A DNA stretch of 15,270 bases from JAVZGQ01 sp038998365 (lineage in GTDB: Archaea; Aenigmatarchaeota; Aenigmatarchaeia; CG10238-14; SCSR01), in NCBI GenBank assembly GCA_038998365.1, contig JAVZHJ010000015.1, positions 1-15,270 of the forward strand, read 5' to 3'. The translations under genes were made by a program, and so were the position numbers. Shown here in pieces: positions 1 to 7,582 of the stretch (positions within the stretch are counted from its first letter, which is position 1; every line of letters begins with the position of its first letter). The notes under the pieces are model-generated. The model did no database searches and was not told the origin of the DNA. It was given only the letters and a program-made list of their open reading frames with translations.

Positions 1-240
1 GGAGAAAAAATCAAGGCTTTTAGTGTAGAGTTTGCCAATGTTATCGATCCCAAAACAAATTCTACAAAAAGAGTTAAGATTTTAGATGTCCTAGAAAATC
101 CAGCAAACCCACACTTCGTGAGAAGAAAAATAATAACAAAAGGTACAATAATAAACACCGAGCTTGGTAAAGCAAAAGTCACTTCCAGGCCTAGCCAGCA
201 CGGCTTAGTCAATGCTGTTTTAATTGAAGAAAAGAAATAA
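1..240 (+). CDS. rps8e: 30S ribosomal protein S8e, C-terminal part (5' end outside window)
   Basis: Frame 1 is open from the first base to a TAA at 238-240 and encodes the last 79 residues of S8e, a small-subunit ribosomal protein found in archaea and eukaryotes but not bacteria. The recognisable signatures are ENPANPHFVRRKIITKG, then the glycine-containing hairpin around ELGKAKVTSRPSQ, and the HGLVNAVLIEE end; these match the conserved second half of the family (full length usually about 125-130 residues, so roughly 45-50 residues lie upstream). No internal stop or frameshift is visible. The next gene has its own TATA-like box directly after this stop, so S8e probably ends its own transcript. 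Identification is from recognised family sequence. Confidence 0.95.
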   Translation, partial: GEKIKAFSVEFANVIDPKTNSTKRVKILDVLENPANPHFVRRKIITKGTIINTELGKAKVTSRPSQHGLVNAVLIEEKK

Positions 241-241
241 A

Positions 242-253
242 ACTTTTTAAAAA
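242..253 (+). promoter_or_regulatory. TATA-like promoter of the MFS gene
   Basis: The stretch ACTTTTTAAAAA is centred about 28 bases before the ATG at 276. In archaea transcription begins about 25-27 bases after the TATA centre, so the transcript would start at or next to the ATG (leaderless). No Shine-Dalgarno sequence is seen before this ATG, which fits. Confidence 0.55.
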
Positions 254-275
254 CCAAATTCCATTTTCTTTTACT

Positions 276-1649
276 ATGAGTGTCAAATCTTTCTATCAAT
301 CCCAATTTTTAAGGTCTTTGGCAGAAGCCATGATTTCACCATTCCTTTCAGTCTACTTGCTTTTTTTAGGAGCAACCAAAGCTTTGATAGGTTTGGCTTC
401 AACCCTTCCAAACCTTGCGAGTCTTTTATCCCAGCTTTTTTGGGGCAGTTTTAGTGAAAGCACTCACAAGAAAAGAATTTTCATAATTTTTGGGGGCTTG
501 GCATGGGCTTTAATGTGGATTCCAATAGCTTTGGTTAAAGACCCATTGCTTCTTGTCTTCTTATTAGCATTTCAAGCTTTACTTTCATCAGCTTCAGCTC
601 CAGCTTGGACTTCTTTACTTATTCGTATAGTCCCAAGCTATAGAGTAGCTCAAGTTCAAGGAAACTTGAATGCAATAGGAAATTTTGCCAATTTAATTGG
701 AACTTTGGTTGCTGGTTTGATCTTGAACAATTTCGGTTTCACACCTTTCATATTTTACATAATTACTTTCTTGGGTATTATGAGCAGAGTTCCATTTTTC
801 CACACGAAAGATGTAAAAATGATATCTAATAGCGATAAAAGCTTGTTAACCATCTTGAAAAGGGCTTTCAATTTTTCAAGAATTAAGAATGAAAAAGAAT
901 TGATTAAGCTCATAACAGCAATAACTTTTTTGAATTTTTCTGTTTCTTTGGCAGCTCCATTCCTTTCTGTTTATGTTGTCACAGGGCTTGGCGGAAGCGT
1001 AATAAACATTGCTATGCTATCAATCATAGCGGCAATAACAACGATAATTTTTTCAAGGCCTTGGGGAATCGTCATCGACAGAATTGGAAAAAAGTTTGTA
1101 ATGCTAGCTTGCATAATACCAGCTTCTTTCATCCCATTGATTTATGCTATTTCACCAAGAGTAGAATGGGTTTACTATTATGAAGTTGTCGGTGCTATGT
1201 CTTGGGCAGGTTTCAACCTTGCAACTTTTGCTTACCTTGCAAACATACTACCCAAAGAAAAAACAGATTCTTCCATAAGCTTTTACAACCTTTTCGCAGG
1301 TCTTGGTTCTTCTTTCGGTCCTATCGTGGGAGGAATTCTCTCAGAGTTCATAGGATTTCAAAATCTATTTTTCCTCTCCACTTCCTTAAGACTTTTCACA
1401 ATAGCATTGATAGAAAGATTGGAAGAAAAGCCATGCTCGAGGCCAAGATTTTCCGGAATCTTTTTTGAATTTTTTGGTTTGGGCTATAGGATTGAAAACT
1501 TTGTTAGCACTTATTCTCTTGTGATGACAGAAACTTTAAGACAAAGCATAGATTTTTTCAATTTCAAAAAACACTTGAAATTAGCTAGCTTTTCTTTGCG
1601 TAAAGGCTCCAAATTATTAAAGCAAAGATTAGGTAAGAAAACCCGGTGA
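276..1649 (+). CDS. Major facilitator superfamily (MFS) permease
   Basis: A 457-residue polytopic membrane protein with about twelve hydrophobic segments in two halves. The loop after the second helix (about residues 56-67, WGSFSESTHKKR) sits where MFS motif A lies but is degenerate, while the equivalent loop of the second half (about 263-273, WGIVIDRIGKK) is a good motif A match (G-x-x-x-D-R-x-G-[RK]-[RK]). This supports MFS membership, but the substrate cannot be told from sequence; the drug/sugar-efflux type is only a guess. The last 75 or so residues, from about 381, form a basic, amphipathic cytoplasmic tail that is longer than usual. The ATG at 276 lies 28 bases after a TATA-like box. 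The final 65 bases overlap a small leftward gene antisense. Confidence 0.85.
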   Translation: MSVKSFYQSQFLRSLAEAMISPFLSVYLLFLGATKALIGLASTLPNLASLLSQLFWGSFSESTHKKRIFIIFGGLAWALMWIPIALVKDPLLLVFLLAFQALLSSASAPAWTSLLIRIVPSYRVAQVQGNLNAIGNFANLIGTLVAGLILNNFGFTPFIFYIITFLGIMSRVPFFHTKDVKMISNSDKSLLTILKRAFNFSRIKNEKELIKLITAITFLNFSVSLAAPFLSVYVVTGLGGSVINIAMLSIIAAITTIIFSRPWGIVIDRIGKKFVMLACIIPASFIPLIYAISPRVEWVYYYEVVGAMSWAGFNLATFAYLANILPKEKTDSSISFYNLFAGLGSSFGPIVGGILSEFIGFQNLFFLSTSLRLFTIALIERLEEKPCSRPRFSGIFFEFFGLGYRIENFVSTYSLVMTETLRQSIDFFNFKKHLKLASFSLRKGSKLLKQRLGKKTR

Positions 1650-1785
1650 GTAGAGAAATTATGTTGAGTCTAAGCTCCAGTGCTTCTTTTTCAGGAAAAA
1701 CAGAAGAATAAAAACTTATTCCAATTAAACTTATCCCTATCAATATCAAAATAAACAGAAGGTATTTAATGTACTTGAGCTCCAT
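1585..1785 (-). CDS. Small two-helix membrane protein, antisense to MFS 3' end
   Basis: A 66-residue reading frame with a layout typical of a real small membrane protein: a short polar start (MELKYIKY), a hydrophobic helix at about 9-27, a polar charged loop (FPEKEALELR), a second helix at about 41-62 and a basic end (YAKKS). I do not recognise the family. The ATG at 1783-1785 faces the rightward gene at 1823 across only 37 bases, with an AT-rich box at the correct distance (about 1805-1815 read leftward). Its last 65 bases lie antisense inside the 3' end of the MFS gene, which is a long convergent overlap. The overlap is the reason for caution: one of the two ends could be a chance extension. 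Confidence 0.5.
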   Translation of the reverse strand: MELKYIKYLLFILILIGISLIGISFYSSVFPEKEALELRLNIISLLTGFSYLIFALIIWSLYAKKS

Positions 1786-1822
1786 GAAATTAATTTATTT
1801 TCTGGTAAAATAAATTTATCTT
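1786..1822. promoter_or_regulatory. 37-bp divergent promoter region
   Basis: The space between the two outward-facing starts is almost pure A/T apart from a central CTGG. An AATTTATTTT box about 27 bases before the ATG at 1823 can serve the rightward gene, and AAATTTATTTT read leftward, about 27 bases before 1785, the other. Both would give leaderless transcripts. Confidence 0.45.
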
Positions 1823-2125
1823 ATGGACATAAGGCAAATTTTATTCATCATAGGCTTAATGTTTTCTAACCCCATATTTCCAGACTGGGGATTGCAATTC
1901 ATGGTCTCTCTTTTAATAGGACTTTTATTACCAGATTTCATCATTGCTCCTATAGACAAACTTGTTAGAAAATTACCAGGCGTTGAGAGGTTTGTGAAAT
2001 TTTTGGGTAAAAATAAAAGAGTGAAAACAATAATACCAAGGATTCTTGCAGGCTATTTCTTCACTTACTTAATAGGGTGGACTCTTCTCTTGATAGGATG
2101 GCTTTCTTGGTTTGAAGTTACATAA
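1823..2125 (+). CDS. Small integral membrane protein, function unknown
   Basis: A 100-residue protein with a hydrophobic N-terminal segment (about 4-16), a strong helix around 25-42, a basic amphipathic middle (about 45-70, rich in K and R, including KLVRKLPGVERFVKFLGKNK) and a C-terminal helix around 71-95 ending WFEVT. The positive central loop suggests a cytoplasmic side between two outer helices. I do not recognise the family and no catalytic motif is visible. The ATG sits about 27 bases after an AT-rich box. The following TatD gene starts 32 bases after this stop in the same direction, so the two may be cotranscribed, although an AAAGG-TTTTATTC promoter-like stretch between them could serve TatD separately. 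Confidence 0.7.
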   Translation: MDIRQILFIIGLMFSNPIFPDWGLQFMVSLLIGLLLPDFIIAPIDKLVRKLPGVERFVKFLGKNKRVKTIIPRILAGYFFTYLIGWTLLLIGWLSWFEVT

Positions 2126-2157
2126 AGGTTTTATTCTGATTATGCTAAATAATTTTG

Positions 2158-2910
2158 ATGATTGACGTTCATTGCCATCTGGAACAACCTGACTATGATT
2201 CTGATAGAGAGGAAGTAATAGAGAATTGCAAAAAAGAGCTAAAAGCGATTATCACCTCTTGTGCTCATCCGAAAGATTTTGATCTAACTATGCAGCTAGT
2301 GGAAAAACACAAGGGCTTTGTTTTTGCTACGGTCGGAATCCATCCAGAGTACATAAAAGAAGTGAGCGAGAAAGAAAAGGAAGAATTCTTCGAGCTTGTG
2401 AGGAAAAATAGAGATAAAATAATTGGTATAGGTGAAGTTGGTCTAGACTTCATCATAGAAGAGCAAGAATGGAGGGAAAAACAAAAAGAAATGTTTTGCA
2501 AGTTCATATCTTTAGCAAAAGAGTTGAATATGCCCTTGATAATTCATGCTAGAAAAGCTTTTGCAGAAGCAATTGAAATTTTGGAAAAACAAGAAGCAAA
2601 AAATGTTTTGATGCATTTCTTTTCTGCTAAAGAGCTTTTAGACAAAGTGAAAGAAAATTTCTGGTACATTTCTGTTAACACGACAGTGTTAACAAGCAAG
2701 AAGATAAAGAAAATTGTTAGGGATATGCCAATAGAAAGAATTCTTACAGAAACAGATGCTCCTTGGCTTGGGCCAGAAGGAAAGAGAAATGATTCCCGAT
2801 CAATAAAGCTTGTGATTAAGAAAATTGCGGAAATAAAGAAATTGAGTGAAGAAGAAGTAGAGAAAAAAACAACAGAAAACGCTATTAATTTCTTTAACCT
2901 TGAGTTTTAG
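2158..2910 (+). CDS. tatD: TatD-family metal-dependent hydrolase (DNase)
   Basis: A 250-residue amidohydrolase-fold protein of normal length for TatD. With the start at 2158, the expected divalent-metal ligands are all visible: H5 and H7 in DVHCHL, E93 in GEVGLDF, H130 in IIHAR, H153 in MHFFS and D200 in TETDAPWLGP. GIHPE near residue 60 is also typical. TatD enzymes act as metal-dependent 3'-5' exonucleases/DNases in repair and nucleic-acid turnover; the family name does not imply Tat secretion. A TTG three bases upstream (2155) is in frame, but the ATG at 2158 gives the canonical M-I-D-x-H start and is preferred. Soluble, cytoplasmic. Nothing in the sequence suggests loss of activity. Confidence 0.93.
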   Translation: MIDVHCHLEQPDYDSDREEVIENCKKELKAIITSCAHPKDFDLTMQLVEKHKGFVFATVGIHPEYIKEVSEKEKEEFFELVRKNRDKIIGIGEVGLDFIIEEQEWREKQKEMFCKFISLAKELNMPLIIHARKAFAEAIEILEKQEAKNVLMHFFSAKELLDKVKENFWYISVNTTVLTSKKIKKIVRDMPIERILTETDAPWLGPEGKRNDSRSIKLVIKKIAEIKKLSEEEVEKKTTENAINFFNLEF

Positions 2911-2930
2911 TTAAAAATAAAAAAAGGGGG
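2911..2930 (-). terminator. T-rich terminator of the leftward gene at 2936
   Basis: Read leftward, directly after the stop of the small membrane gene, the sequence is CCCCC followed by a run of seven T, then A and five more T. Archaeal RNA polymerase terminates at T tracts, with or without a hairpin. It lies between two convergent genes. Confidence 0.6.
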
Positions 2931-2935
2931 AAAGC

Positions 2936-3265
2936 CTATCTCTTCTTGGCAAGGTCAAACACTGTCTTCAAAGCAACTATAACTACAGCTGGTGCAACGA
3001 AGTGCAAAATGTTGGCAATTATTGGTCCAAGAAAAACTCCTATTATAGGCAAAGTCTCAAGGCCAGCTGAACCAGCCATCAATAGTGCAATTGCTGAGAC
3101 CAAGAAAGGCGTGGTTTCTTTTGCACTTATGTTCAAGAAGCCAACTATTAGACCTAGAATCACAAGCACAACTGCCACCCAGCCTCCTGTTAGCATCACT
3201 AGACCTGCTAAGACCGCCAAGATTACTCCTACCAAGAAGGCATACTCTCCTATTCTTGTCTTCAT
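2936..3265 (-). CDS. Small four-helix membrane protein, function unknown
   Basis: A 109-residue, almost wholly hydrophobic protein with four likely membrane helices (about 8-25, 28-46, 50-70 and 80-104) and a basic end (DLAKKR). The polar connection after helix 2 carries NISAKETTPF. Proteins of this look occur in many archaea of reduced genome size, but I cannot name a function and no catalytic or transport motif is visible. The start is well supported: AGGTG, a good Shine-Dalgarno match, lies five bases before the ATG, and a TATA-like box is further upstream. Relatively G/C-rich, regular codon use compared with its neighbours suggests steady or high expression; that is inference. Confidence 0.75.
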   Translation of the reverse strand: MKTRIGEYAFLVGVILAVLAGLVMLTGGWVAVVLVILGLIVGFLNISAKETTPFLVSAIALLMAGSAGLETLPIIGVFLGPIIANILHFVAPAVVIVALKTVFDLAKKR

Positions 3266-3270
3266 TCAAG

Positions 3271-3306
3271 CACCTATAGAAAACTTAATTTTTAATTTAT
3301 AAATCT
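3271..3306 (-). promoter_or_regulatory. TATA box and Shine-Dalgarno of the 2936-3265 gene
   Basis: Read leftward, GATTTATAAATT (3306-3295) is an archaeal TATA-like box and AGGTG (3275-3271) is a Shine-Dalgarno sequence with a five-base spacer to the ATG. The predicted transcript start is only about nine bases before the ATG, at or next to the Shine-Dalgarno sequence. Confidence 0.55.
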
Positions 3307-3335
3307 TTGTTGAGTTCGTATAGCAAAGGAAAAAA

Positions 3336-3344
3336 GTTTAAAAG
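3336..3344 (+). promoter_or_regulatory. TATA-like promoter of the 3374 gene
   Basis: GGAAAAAAGTTTAAAAG has a purine-rich BRE-like stretch followed by GTTTAAAAG, centred 34 bases before the ATG at 3374. The predicted transcript start is about 3366, giving a leader of about eight bases. Confidence 0.5.
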
Positions 3345-3373
3345 ATTATTTGTTTAATTAAGAAAAAGTTGGT

Positions 3374-3841
3374 ATGGGAGAAGAGACTAATATCGCAACT
3401 AATGAAGAAACTCAAAAAGAAAAACCAGAAATACAGTCTTTACCAACACAACAAAAACTACCAAGCTTGCCTGATGATCTTTTTAACCCTATAGTTGTTG
3501 AAGATTTAGGAAAATTGATAGAAGAATCAATAAAAAAAGAAGAAAAAAAGGAATTAAAAATTCCAGAAGAAGATTCTCGAAACCTAATATTTCTTGAAAC
3601 ATATTTAAAGAGTTTTGGAATAGAATATTGGGAAAAATATGATGGGGAAATGATAGATATCTTAGGTCTTGGTGCCAAAGAAAAAGTTGATAAAGCTATA
3701 AATGGGTTTGAAAGGGGAGATTTTCAAAGAACATATGGTTTACCAGATTATAATTTTAAAATTGTCTCAAGAGGTTCTGAAAATAGAATGTTAATAGCTT
3801 ATAATAACATATTCATTAGATTGAGATTCTACTCGACTTGA
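3374..3841 (+). CDS. Unrecognised soluble protein with acidic, disordered N-terminus
   Basis: A 155-residue protein with no membrane segment or signal peptide. Residues 1-65 are low-complexity, rich in E, K, P, Q and T, and probably disordered, with a short predicted helix (LGKLIEESIKKEEKKELK). Residues 68-155 look folded, with alternating hydrophobic positions and motifs such as FGIEYWEKYDGEMIDILGLG and NRMLIAYNNIFIRLRF at the end. I do not recognise this domain and find no metal or nucleotide-binding motif. It has its own TATA-like box and converges on prf1, with 30 bases between the stops. Lineage-restricted gene likely. The gene is real on the basis of promoter placement, composition and length, not homology. 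Confidence 0.65.
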   Translation: MGEETNIATNEETQKEKPEIQSLPTQQKLPSLPDDLFNPIVVEDLGKLIEESIKKEEKKELKIPEEDSRNLIFLETYLKSFGIEYWEKYDGEMIDILGLGAKEKVDKAINGFERGDFQRTYGLPDYNFKIVSRGSENRMLIAYNNIFIRLRFYST

Positions 3842-3871
3842 AAGGTATTAAACAGCAGCTGCGCATTCATC

Positions 3872-5089
3872 TTAAGAAATCTTGTATCTCAAGAAAGCTC
3901 CAATCCCACCAAGCTCTTTGAACTGAATTCCCTCGCTGGTTTCTGTGGAAATGTATTCCACTCTTGTTCCCAAAGAAGAAGCTTTTTCCACGAGTTCATC
4001 CAAAAGCTCTCTGCTTTCTTCTTCTATCAGCTTTTGTCCGCAATTTGGGCATTTCTGCTTTTCAACCAAAAATCTCGGCAAATCTTTTTCTTCAGCAAAT
4101 CCACAAACACATTTAAACTTAACATGAAGCCAGTTGAACTCTTCTGATATAAGCAACAAATCAACAGCTCCTGCCTCCAAAGCTTTTTTAGTTTCTTCAA
4201 ACCCATAAACAACATTTCCATTGTTTTTCAGCTCAGTAAAGAACTTTTGCATGATTTCTCTCTCTTTCGAAATCATCGCTTCTTTGAGCAAATCTTGAGC
4301 TTTGAAAACAAGCTCTTCTAAGCCATATTCATCAGTCGAGCCAATATCCTTAACACCTAAAACTTTCTTTTGAATTTGGTAATGCAAATAATTCTTATCA
4401 TAAAATGTTTCTTTGACAGGACCAGGACCACCTATAAGCACGCCTTTCAATTTTTCTTGCTTGAGCAGAAGATTCGAAGCTTCTTCCCCAACTTTAACCA
4501 AAAACTCATTCAAGGCGTCATCCCTAAGCCTATCATATCTTTTCTGACTCATCCCACCTTTTACAGTCTTGCTCGGCACTGTTGATTCCAAGCTTTTCAA
4601 CTTTTCAACCTTCTTTCCTTTAAGTAAGCCTATAGTTGCTTCTTTTGCATCCAAAACTATTAACCCATAAACCTCTTTTTCGGATATCAAATCCCTTAAA
4701 GGATCGAGAACAAAAGTTTGATCACACCAATAAATTTTTTGTGAAATAGGAACAGGTGGCTCATAGCTCCAAAGCCTTATATCATCTCTCCCCTCAACCT
4801 CAGAAACATTACCACAAAATATTACCAAACCATTGTCAGGAGTTTTCCTGAAAAGCTTCAAGTGTTGCAAAATTTTTTCTAAAGCTGTTAAAACATTTTT
4901 TCTTGTTGTCTTGCTTTTTATGTTGCTTGCGGTACCTTTTTCTTGAAAGAGCTGATTTACAGCTTCGGCTAAATTGTAACCAGCAGGAATATAAACACTA
5001 ACCAATTCCGTGTGCCTTCCTTTTATTTTTTCAAGCTCTCTTATCAACTTCTTCAGCTTCAGCTTCTCTTCCTCTTTTATTTCAACCAT
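3872..5089 (-). CDS. prf1: Peptide chain release factor aRF1 with GGM in place of GGQ
   Basis: A 405-residue class I release factor of the eRF1/aRF1 family, which reads all three stop codons in the ribosomal A site and triggers peptidyl-tRNA hydrolysis. Domain 1 has both decoding motifs intact: TASNIKS (53-59) and YWCDQTF (120-126, the YxCxxxF motif). Domain 2 contains the catalytic loop, but it reads VKGGM at 176-180 instead of the near-universal GGQ; both glycines are kept and the following SQKRYDRLRD matches the family. Domain 3 ends with a zinc mini-domain (C327, C329, C347, C350). The GTG at 5098 is not the start, since it lies inside the Shine-Dalgarno sequence GAAAGGTGA; the ATG at 5089 is five bases after it. 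It follows valS by 57 bases and may share its transcript, but has its own TATA box. Confidence 0.95.
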   Translation of the reverse strand: MVEIKEEEKLKLKKLIRELEKIKGRHTELVSVYIPAGYNLAEAVNQLFQEKGTASNIKSKTTRKNVLTALEKILQHLKLFRKTPDNGLVIFCGNVSEVEGRDDIRLWSYEPPVPISQKIYWCDQTFVLDPLRDLISEKEVYGLIVLDAKEATIGLLKGKKVEKLKSLESTVPSKTVKGGMSQKRYDRLRDDALNEFLVKVGEEASNLLLKQEKLKGVLIGGPGPVKETFYDKNYLHYQIQKKVLGVKDIGSTDEYGLEELVFKAQDLLKEAMISKEREIMQKFFTELKNNGNVVYGFEETKKALEAGAVDLLLISEEFNWLHVKFKCVCGFAEEKDLPRFLVEKQKCPNCGQKLIEEESRELLDELVEKASSLGTRVEYISTETSEGIQFKELGGIGAFLRYKIS

Positions 5090-5094
5090 GCTGT

Positions 5095-5133
5095 TCACCT
5101 TTCAATAAAAATTCTAAGTAGCTATTTAAAAAC
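5095..5133 (-). promoter_or_regulatory. TATA box and Shine-Dalgarno of prf1
   Basis: Read leftward, GTTTTTAAATA (5133-5123) is a TATA-like box and GAAAGGTGA (5103-5095) is a strong Shine-Dalgarno sequence with a five-base spacer to the ATG at 5089. The Shine-Dalgarno sequence decides the start against the in-frame GTG at 5098. Confidence 0.6.
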
Positions 5134-5146
5134 TTATGCAAGAAAG

Positions 5147-7477
5147 TTAGTGATTGATGTTGTGCATCGCTTTCAAATCTTTCTCAAAAGCCTTGAGTTC
5201 TTCAGGAATTTCAATCTCTACTTTATCTTTAAGGGAAAGACCTTTCTCTTTCTTTAAATTCCAAACTTTAGAATTAAACTCAACAATCTTTTCAGTTAAC
5301 TTCGAAAGCTCACTCTTCCATTCGGCTTTTGGAAAGTTTTGTAGATGAATTGATTCTTTGCTGTAAAGCTCTAGCCATATCTTTTCAGTTATGAAAGGAG
5401 TTATTGGAGCAAGAAGTAGCAAGATATTTTTAAGGCAAGTATGCAAAGTAAACCAAGCAGCTTCTTGTTCTTCTTTGGTAAAGCCTTGACCGTAAGCTCT
5501 GGGCTTGACCATTTCTAGATAGTGGGAAGCAAACAAATTCCAGGTGAATTCTCTCACTTTTGTGGCTGGGATGAAGAAATTGAAATCTTCATATCCTTTC
5601 AAACATTCTTCTATCAGCTTGCTTAGCTCGGCCAAAATCCATTTGTCAGTTTGAGCAAGCTTTGATTTTTCTGGTTGTGGGAAAGAAGAAATAAATCTGG
5701 CGATATTCCAGAGCTTTGTCAAGAATTTTGAAGCTGAAGCTATTCTTTCTTCTGAGCATCTGAAATCATAGCCTAAGCTAACTTCAGAAGCACTCCAAAA
5801 TCTAAAGTTGTCCGCTCCATATTTCTCCAGAATAGGCAAAGGATCAATAACATTGCCTTTGCTCTTGCTCATCCTTTCTCCTTTTTCATCAACACCATAT
5901 CCCATTATCCAAGCATGTTTCCAAGCTTGCTTGCCTGTTAGCTGATAGCATCTTAGCAAAGTGTAATAGAGCCATGTTCTTATTATATCTTTTGCTTGCG
6001 GTCTCAAGCTGTTTGGGAAAATCTTTTTGAAAAATTCTTCATCTCTCAAAAACTTTGAAATGAAAAGTGGGGTTATGCTAGAGTCAAACCAAGTGTCAAA
6101 AGTTCTTGTCTCACCTTCAAACTCTTCACTATTGCAATATTTGCACTTCTTGAAAGGAGGGTTTTCTTTCCAAGGCTGATAATATTTTCCAGGCTTTGGT
6201 AAGTTCGGCTTTTTACACTTCTTACAATACCAAACAGGAACTTCTGTTCCATAAAATCTTCTCCTAGAAATTGGCCAGTCTATTACAACAGAATCAATCC
6301 AGTTGTAGAGAATTTGCCTGTGCCGCTCAGGATGAAAGACAATTTTTTCAGCAATTTTTTTCACATCTTTCAAGAAAGGCAATTGCTTAAGATAAAACTC
6401 GTCTAACGAGATGATTTCTATCGGCGTCTTGCTCCTTTCGCAAATTGGAGTGCGATGCATTATACTTTCTTTCTTCTCGACTAAGCCTTCAGCTTCCAAA
6501 TCTTCAACAATTTTTTTCCTCGCTTCCTTAACTTCAAGTCCAGCATACTTGCCAGCATTTTCATTCATTTTTCCATCCAAGCCAATAGCCATTATCTCTT
6601 TCAAGCCTAGCTCTCTGAAAAGTCTTACGTCTGTGGTGTCACCATAGCTGCAAATCATCACAATTCCTGAGCCAAACTCAGGGTTTGCTGCCGGATTTGC
6701 TAAGATTGGAACTTCTCTATTATATATAGGTAGCAAAGCCTTCTTCCCCACCAAGCCTTTATATCTTTCATCTTCAGGATGAACAAGAATTGCTTGGCAA
6801 GAGCAAATGAGCTCAGGTCTGGTTGTTGCTATTGTTATGTAGCTATCTTCACCAGCAAGCTTAAACTTGACATAAACAAGCTGGGTTGGCAATTCTTCAT
6901 AAACAATATCAGCATCTGCTATTGTTGTTCTACAATCTGGACAATAATTGTTCGGCCTTGTTGCTTGGTAGATTAAGCCTTTTTCCCAAAGCATTAGAAA
7001 AGTTTCTTGCGTAAGCTTCCTATATTCTTCCGAATCAGTTCTGTAGTAATTGTCAAAATCTCCACTCAGCCCCATAGTTTTCATTATCTGTATCAGTTCA
7101 GCTTCCAAATCATCCAGAGCAGTTTTTGCAAGGGCAATGAATTTTTCTCTTGGAGTTTCATGCATCTTTATGTTGTACTTTTTCTCAGTATATCTTTCAA
7201 CTGGTACACCATTTCTATCAATCCCAATTGGGAAATAAACCTCGAAGCCAAACATCCTTGCAGTTCTTGCTATCATGTCTATTTGGGAATAATGAGCTGC
7301 AGCTCCAATGTGCCATGGCCGACCTGAAGGATATGGGGGCGGAGTATCTATGGAAAAAATCTTTTTCTTGGTCTTGAGGTTGAAAAAGAAAATTTTTCCC
7401 TCTTCCCACTTCTTAAATATCTCTTTCTCAATTTCAACATTCCATCTATTTTCCTTTATTTTTGCTTCAAATGGCAT
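5147..7477 (-). CDS. valS: Valyl-tRNA synthetase
   Basis: A 776-residue class Ia aminoacyl-tRNA synthetase that charges tRNA-Val with valine. Visible in order: the ATP-binding signature PPPYPSGRPWHIGAA (47-61; HIGH box as HIGA), SQIDMIAR, a CPDC half of a zinc site (179-182), the CP1 editing domain starting TTRPE (218-222) with GDTTDV (279-284), the ValRS-type IDWPISRRRFYG (399-410), two further cysteine pairs (418/421 and 445/448), and the KMSKS loop as RMSKS (535-539). The anticodon-binding helices follow. It ends soon after, near 776, so it is shorter than typical ValRS (about 850-950) and probably lacks the long C-terminal coiled coil. AGAGG lies just before the ATG. An unusually long, partly GC-rich leader precedes it. 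Confidence 0.96.
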   Translation of the reverse strand: MPFEAKIKENRWNVEIEKEIFKKWEEGKIFFFNLKTKKKIFSIDTPPPYPSGRPWHIGAAAHYSQIDMIARTARMFGFEVYFPIGIDRNGVPVERYTEKKYNIKMHETPREKFIALAKTALDDLEAELIQIMKTMGLSGDFDNYYRTDSEEYRKLTQETFLMLWEKGLIYQATRPNNYCPDCRTTIADADIVYEELPTQLVYVKFKLAGEDSYITIATTRPELICSCQAILVHPEDERYKGLVGKKALLPIYNREVPILANPAANPEFGSGIVMICSYGDTTDVRLFRELGLKEIMAIGLDGKMNENAGKYAGLEVKEARKKIVEDLEAEGLVEKKESIMHRTPICERSKTPIEIISLDEFYLKQLPFLKDVKKIAEKIVFHPERHRQILYNWIDSVVIDWPISRRRFYGTEVPVWYCKKCKKPNLPKPGKYYQPWKENPPFKKCKYCNSEEFEGETRTFDTWFDSSITPLFISKFLRDEEFFKKIFPNSLRPQAKDIIRTWLYYTLLRCYQLTGKQAWKHAWIMGYGVDEKGERMSKSKGNVIDPLPILEKYGADNFRFWSASEVSLGYDFRCSEERIASASKFLTKLWNIARFISSFPQPEKSKLAQTDKWILAELSKLIEECLKGYEDFNFFIPATKVREFTWNLFASHYLEMVKPRAYGQGFTKEEQEAAWFTLHTCLKNILLLLAPITPFITEKIWLELYSKESIHLQNFPKAEWKSELSKLTEKIVEFNSKVWNLKKEKGLSLKDKVEIEIPEELKAFEKDLKAMHNINH

Positions 7478-7528
7478 TTCCTCTACCTCTCAATTAGAAT
7501 TAATTTTGTAGATAGAAGTAGATAAAAG

Positions 7529-7558
7529 TCAAAGCTGTACCCGACGATCGCCCTTCAT
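7529..7558 (-). other. Nine-codon mini-ORF in the valS leader
   Basis: Read leftward, GAGGG at 7565-7561 is followed two bases later by an ATG that opens a nine-residue frame (MKGDRRVQL) ending in TGA at 7531-7529, 51 bases before the valS ATG. It lies in a GC-rich island in an otherwise AT-rich gap. The GAGG(G)-AA-ATG arrangement is the same as directly before valS itself. It could be a translated upstream ORF, the 5' part of a structured leader, or chance. Confidence 0.25.
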
Positions 7559-7582
7559 TTCCCTCAAAAATAGTTTTGGTGT

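Noticed and set aside
2946..3302. Rightward 118-residue frame opposite the membrane gene at 2936
   Set aside because: Its Thr/Lys/Pro-rich translation is the complement of a well-formed four-helix membrane protein that has a Shine-Dalgarno sequence, TATA box and terminator; it is a shadow.
3842..3871. GCAGCTGC palindrome between convergent stops as terminator
   Set aside because: It is an eight-base palindrome with no loop and no following T tract, so no terminator is claimed.
5090..5098. GTG start adding three residues to aRF1
   Set aside because: The GTG is part of the Shine-Dalgarno sequence GAAAGGTGA that precedes the ATG at 5089 with an ideal spacer.
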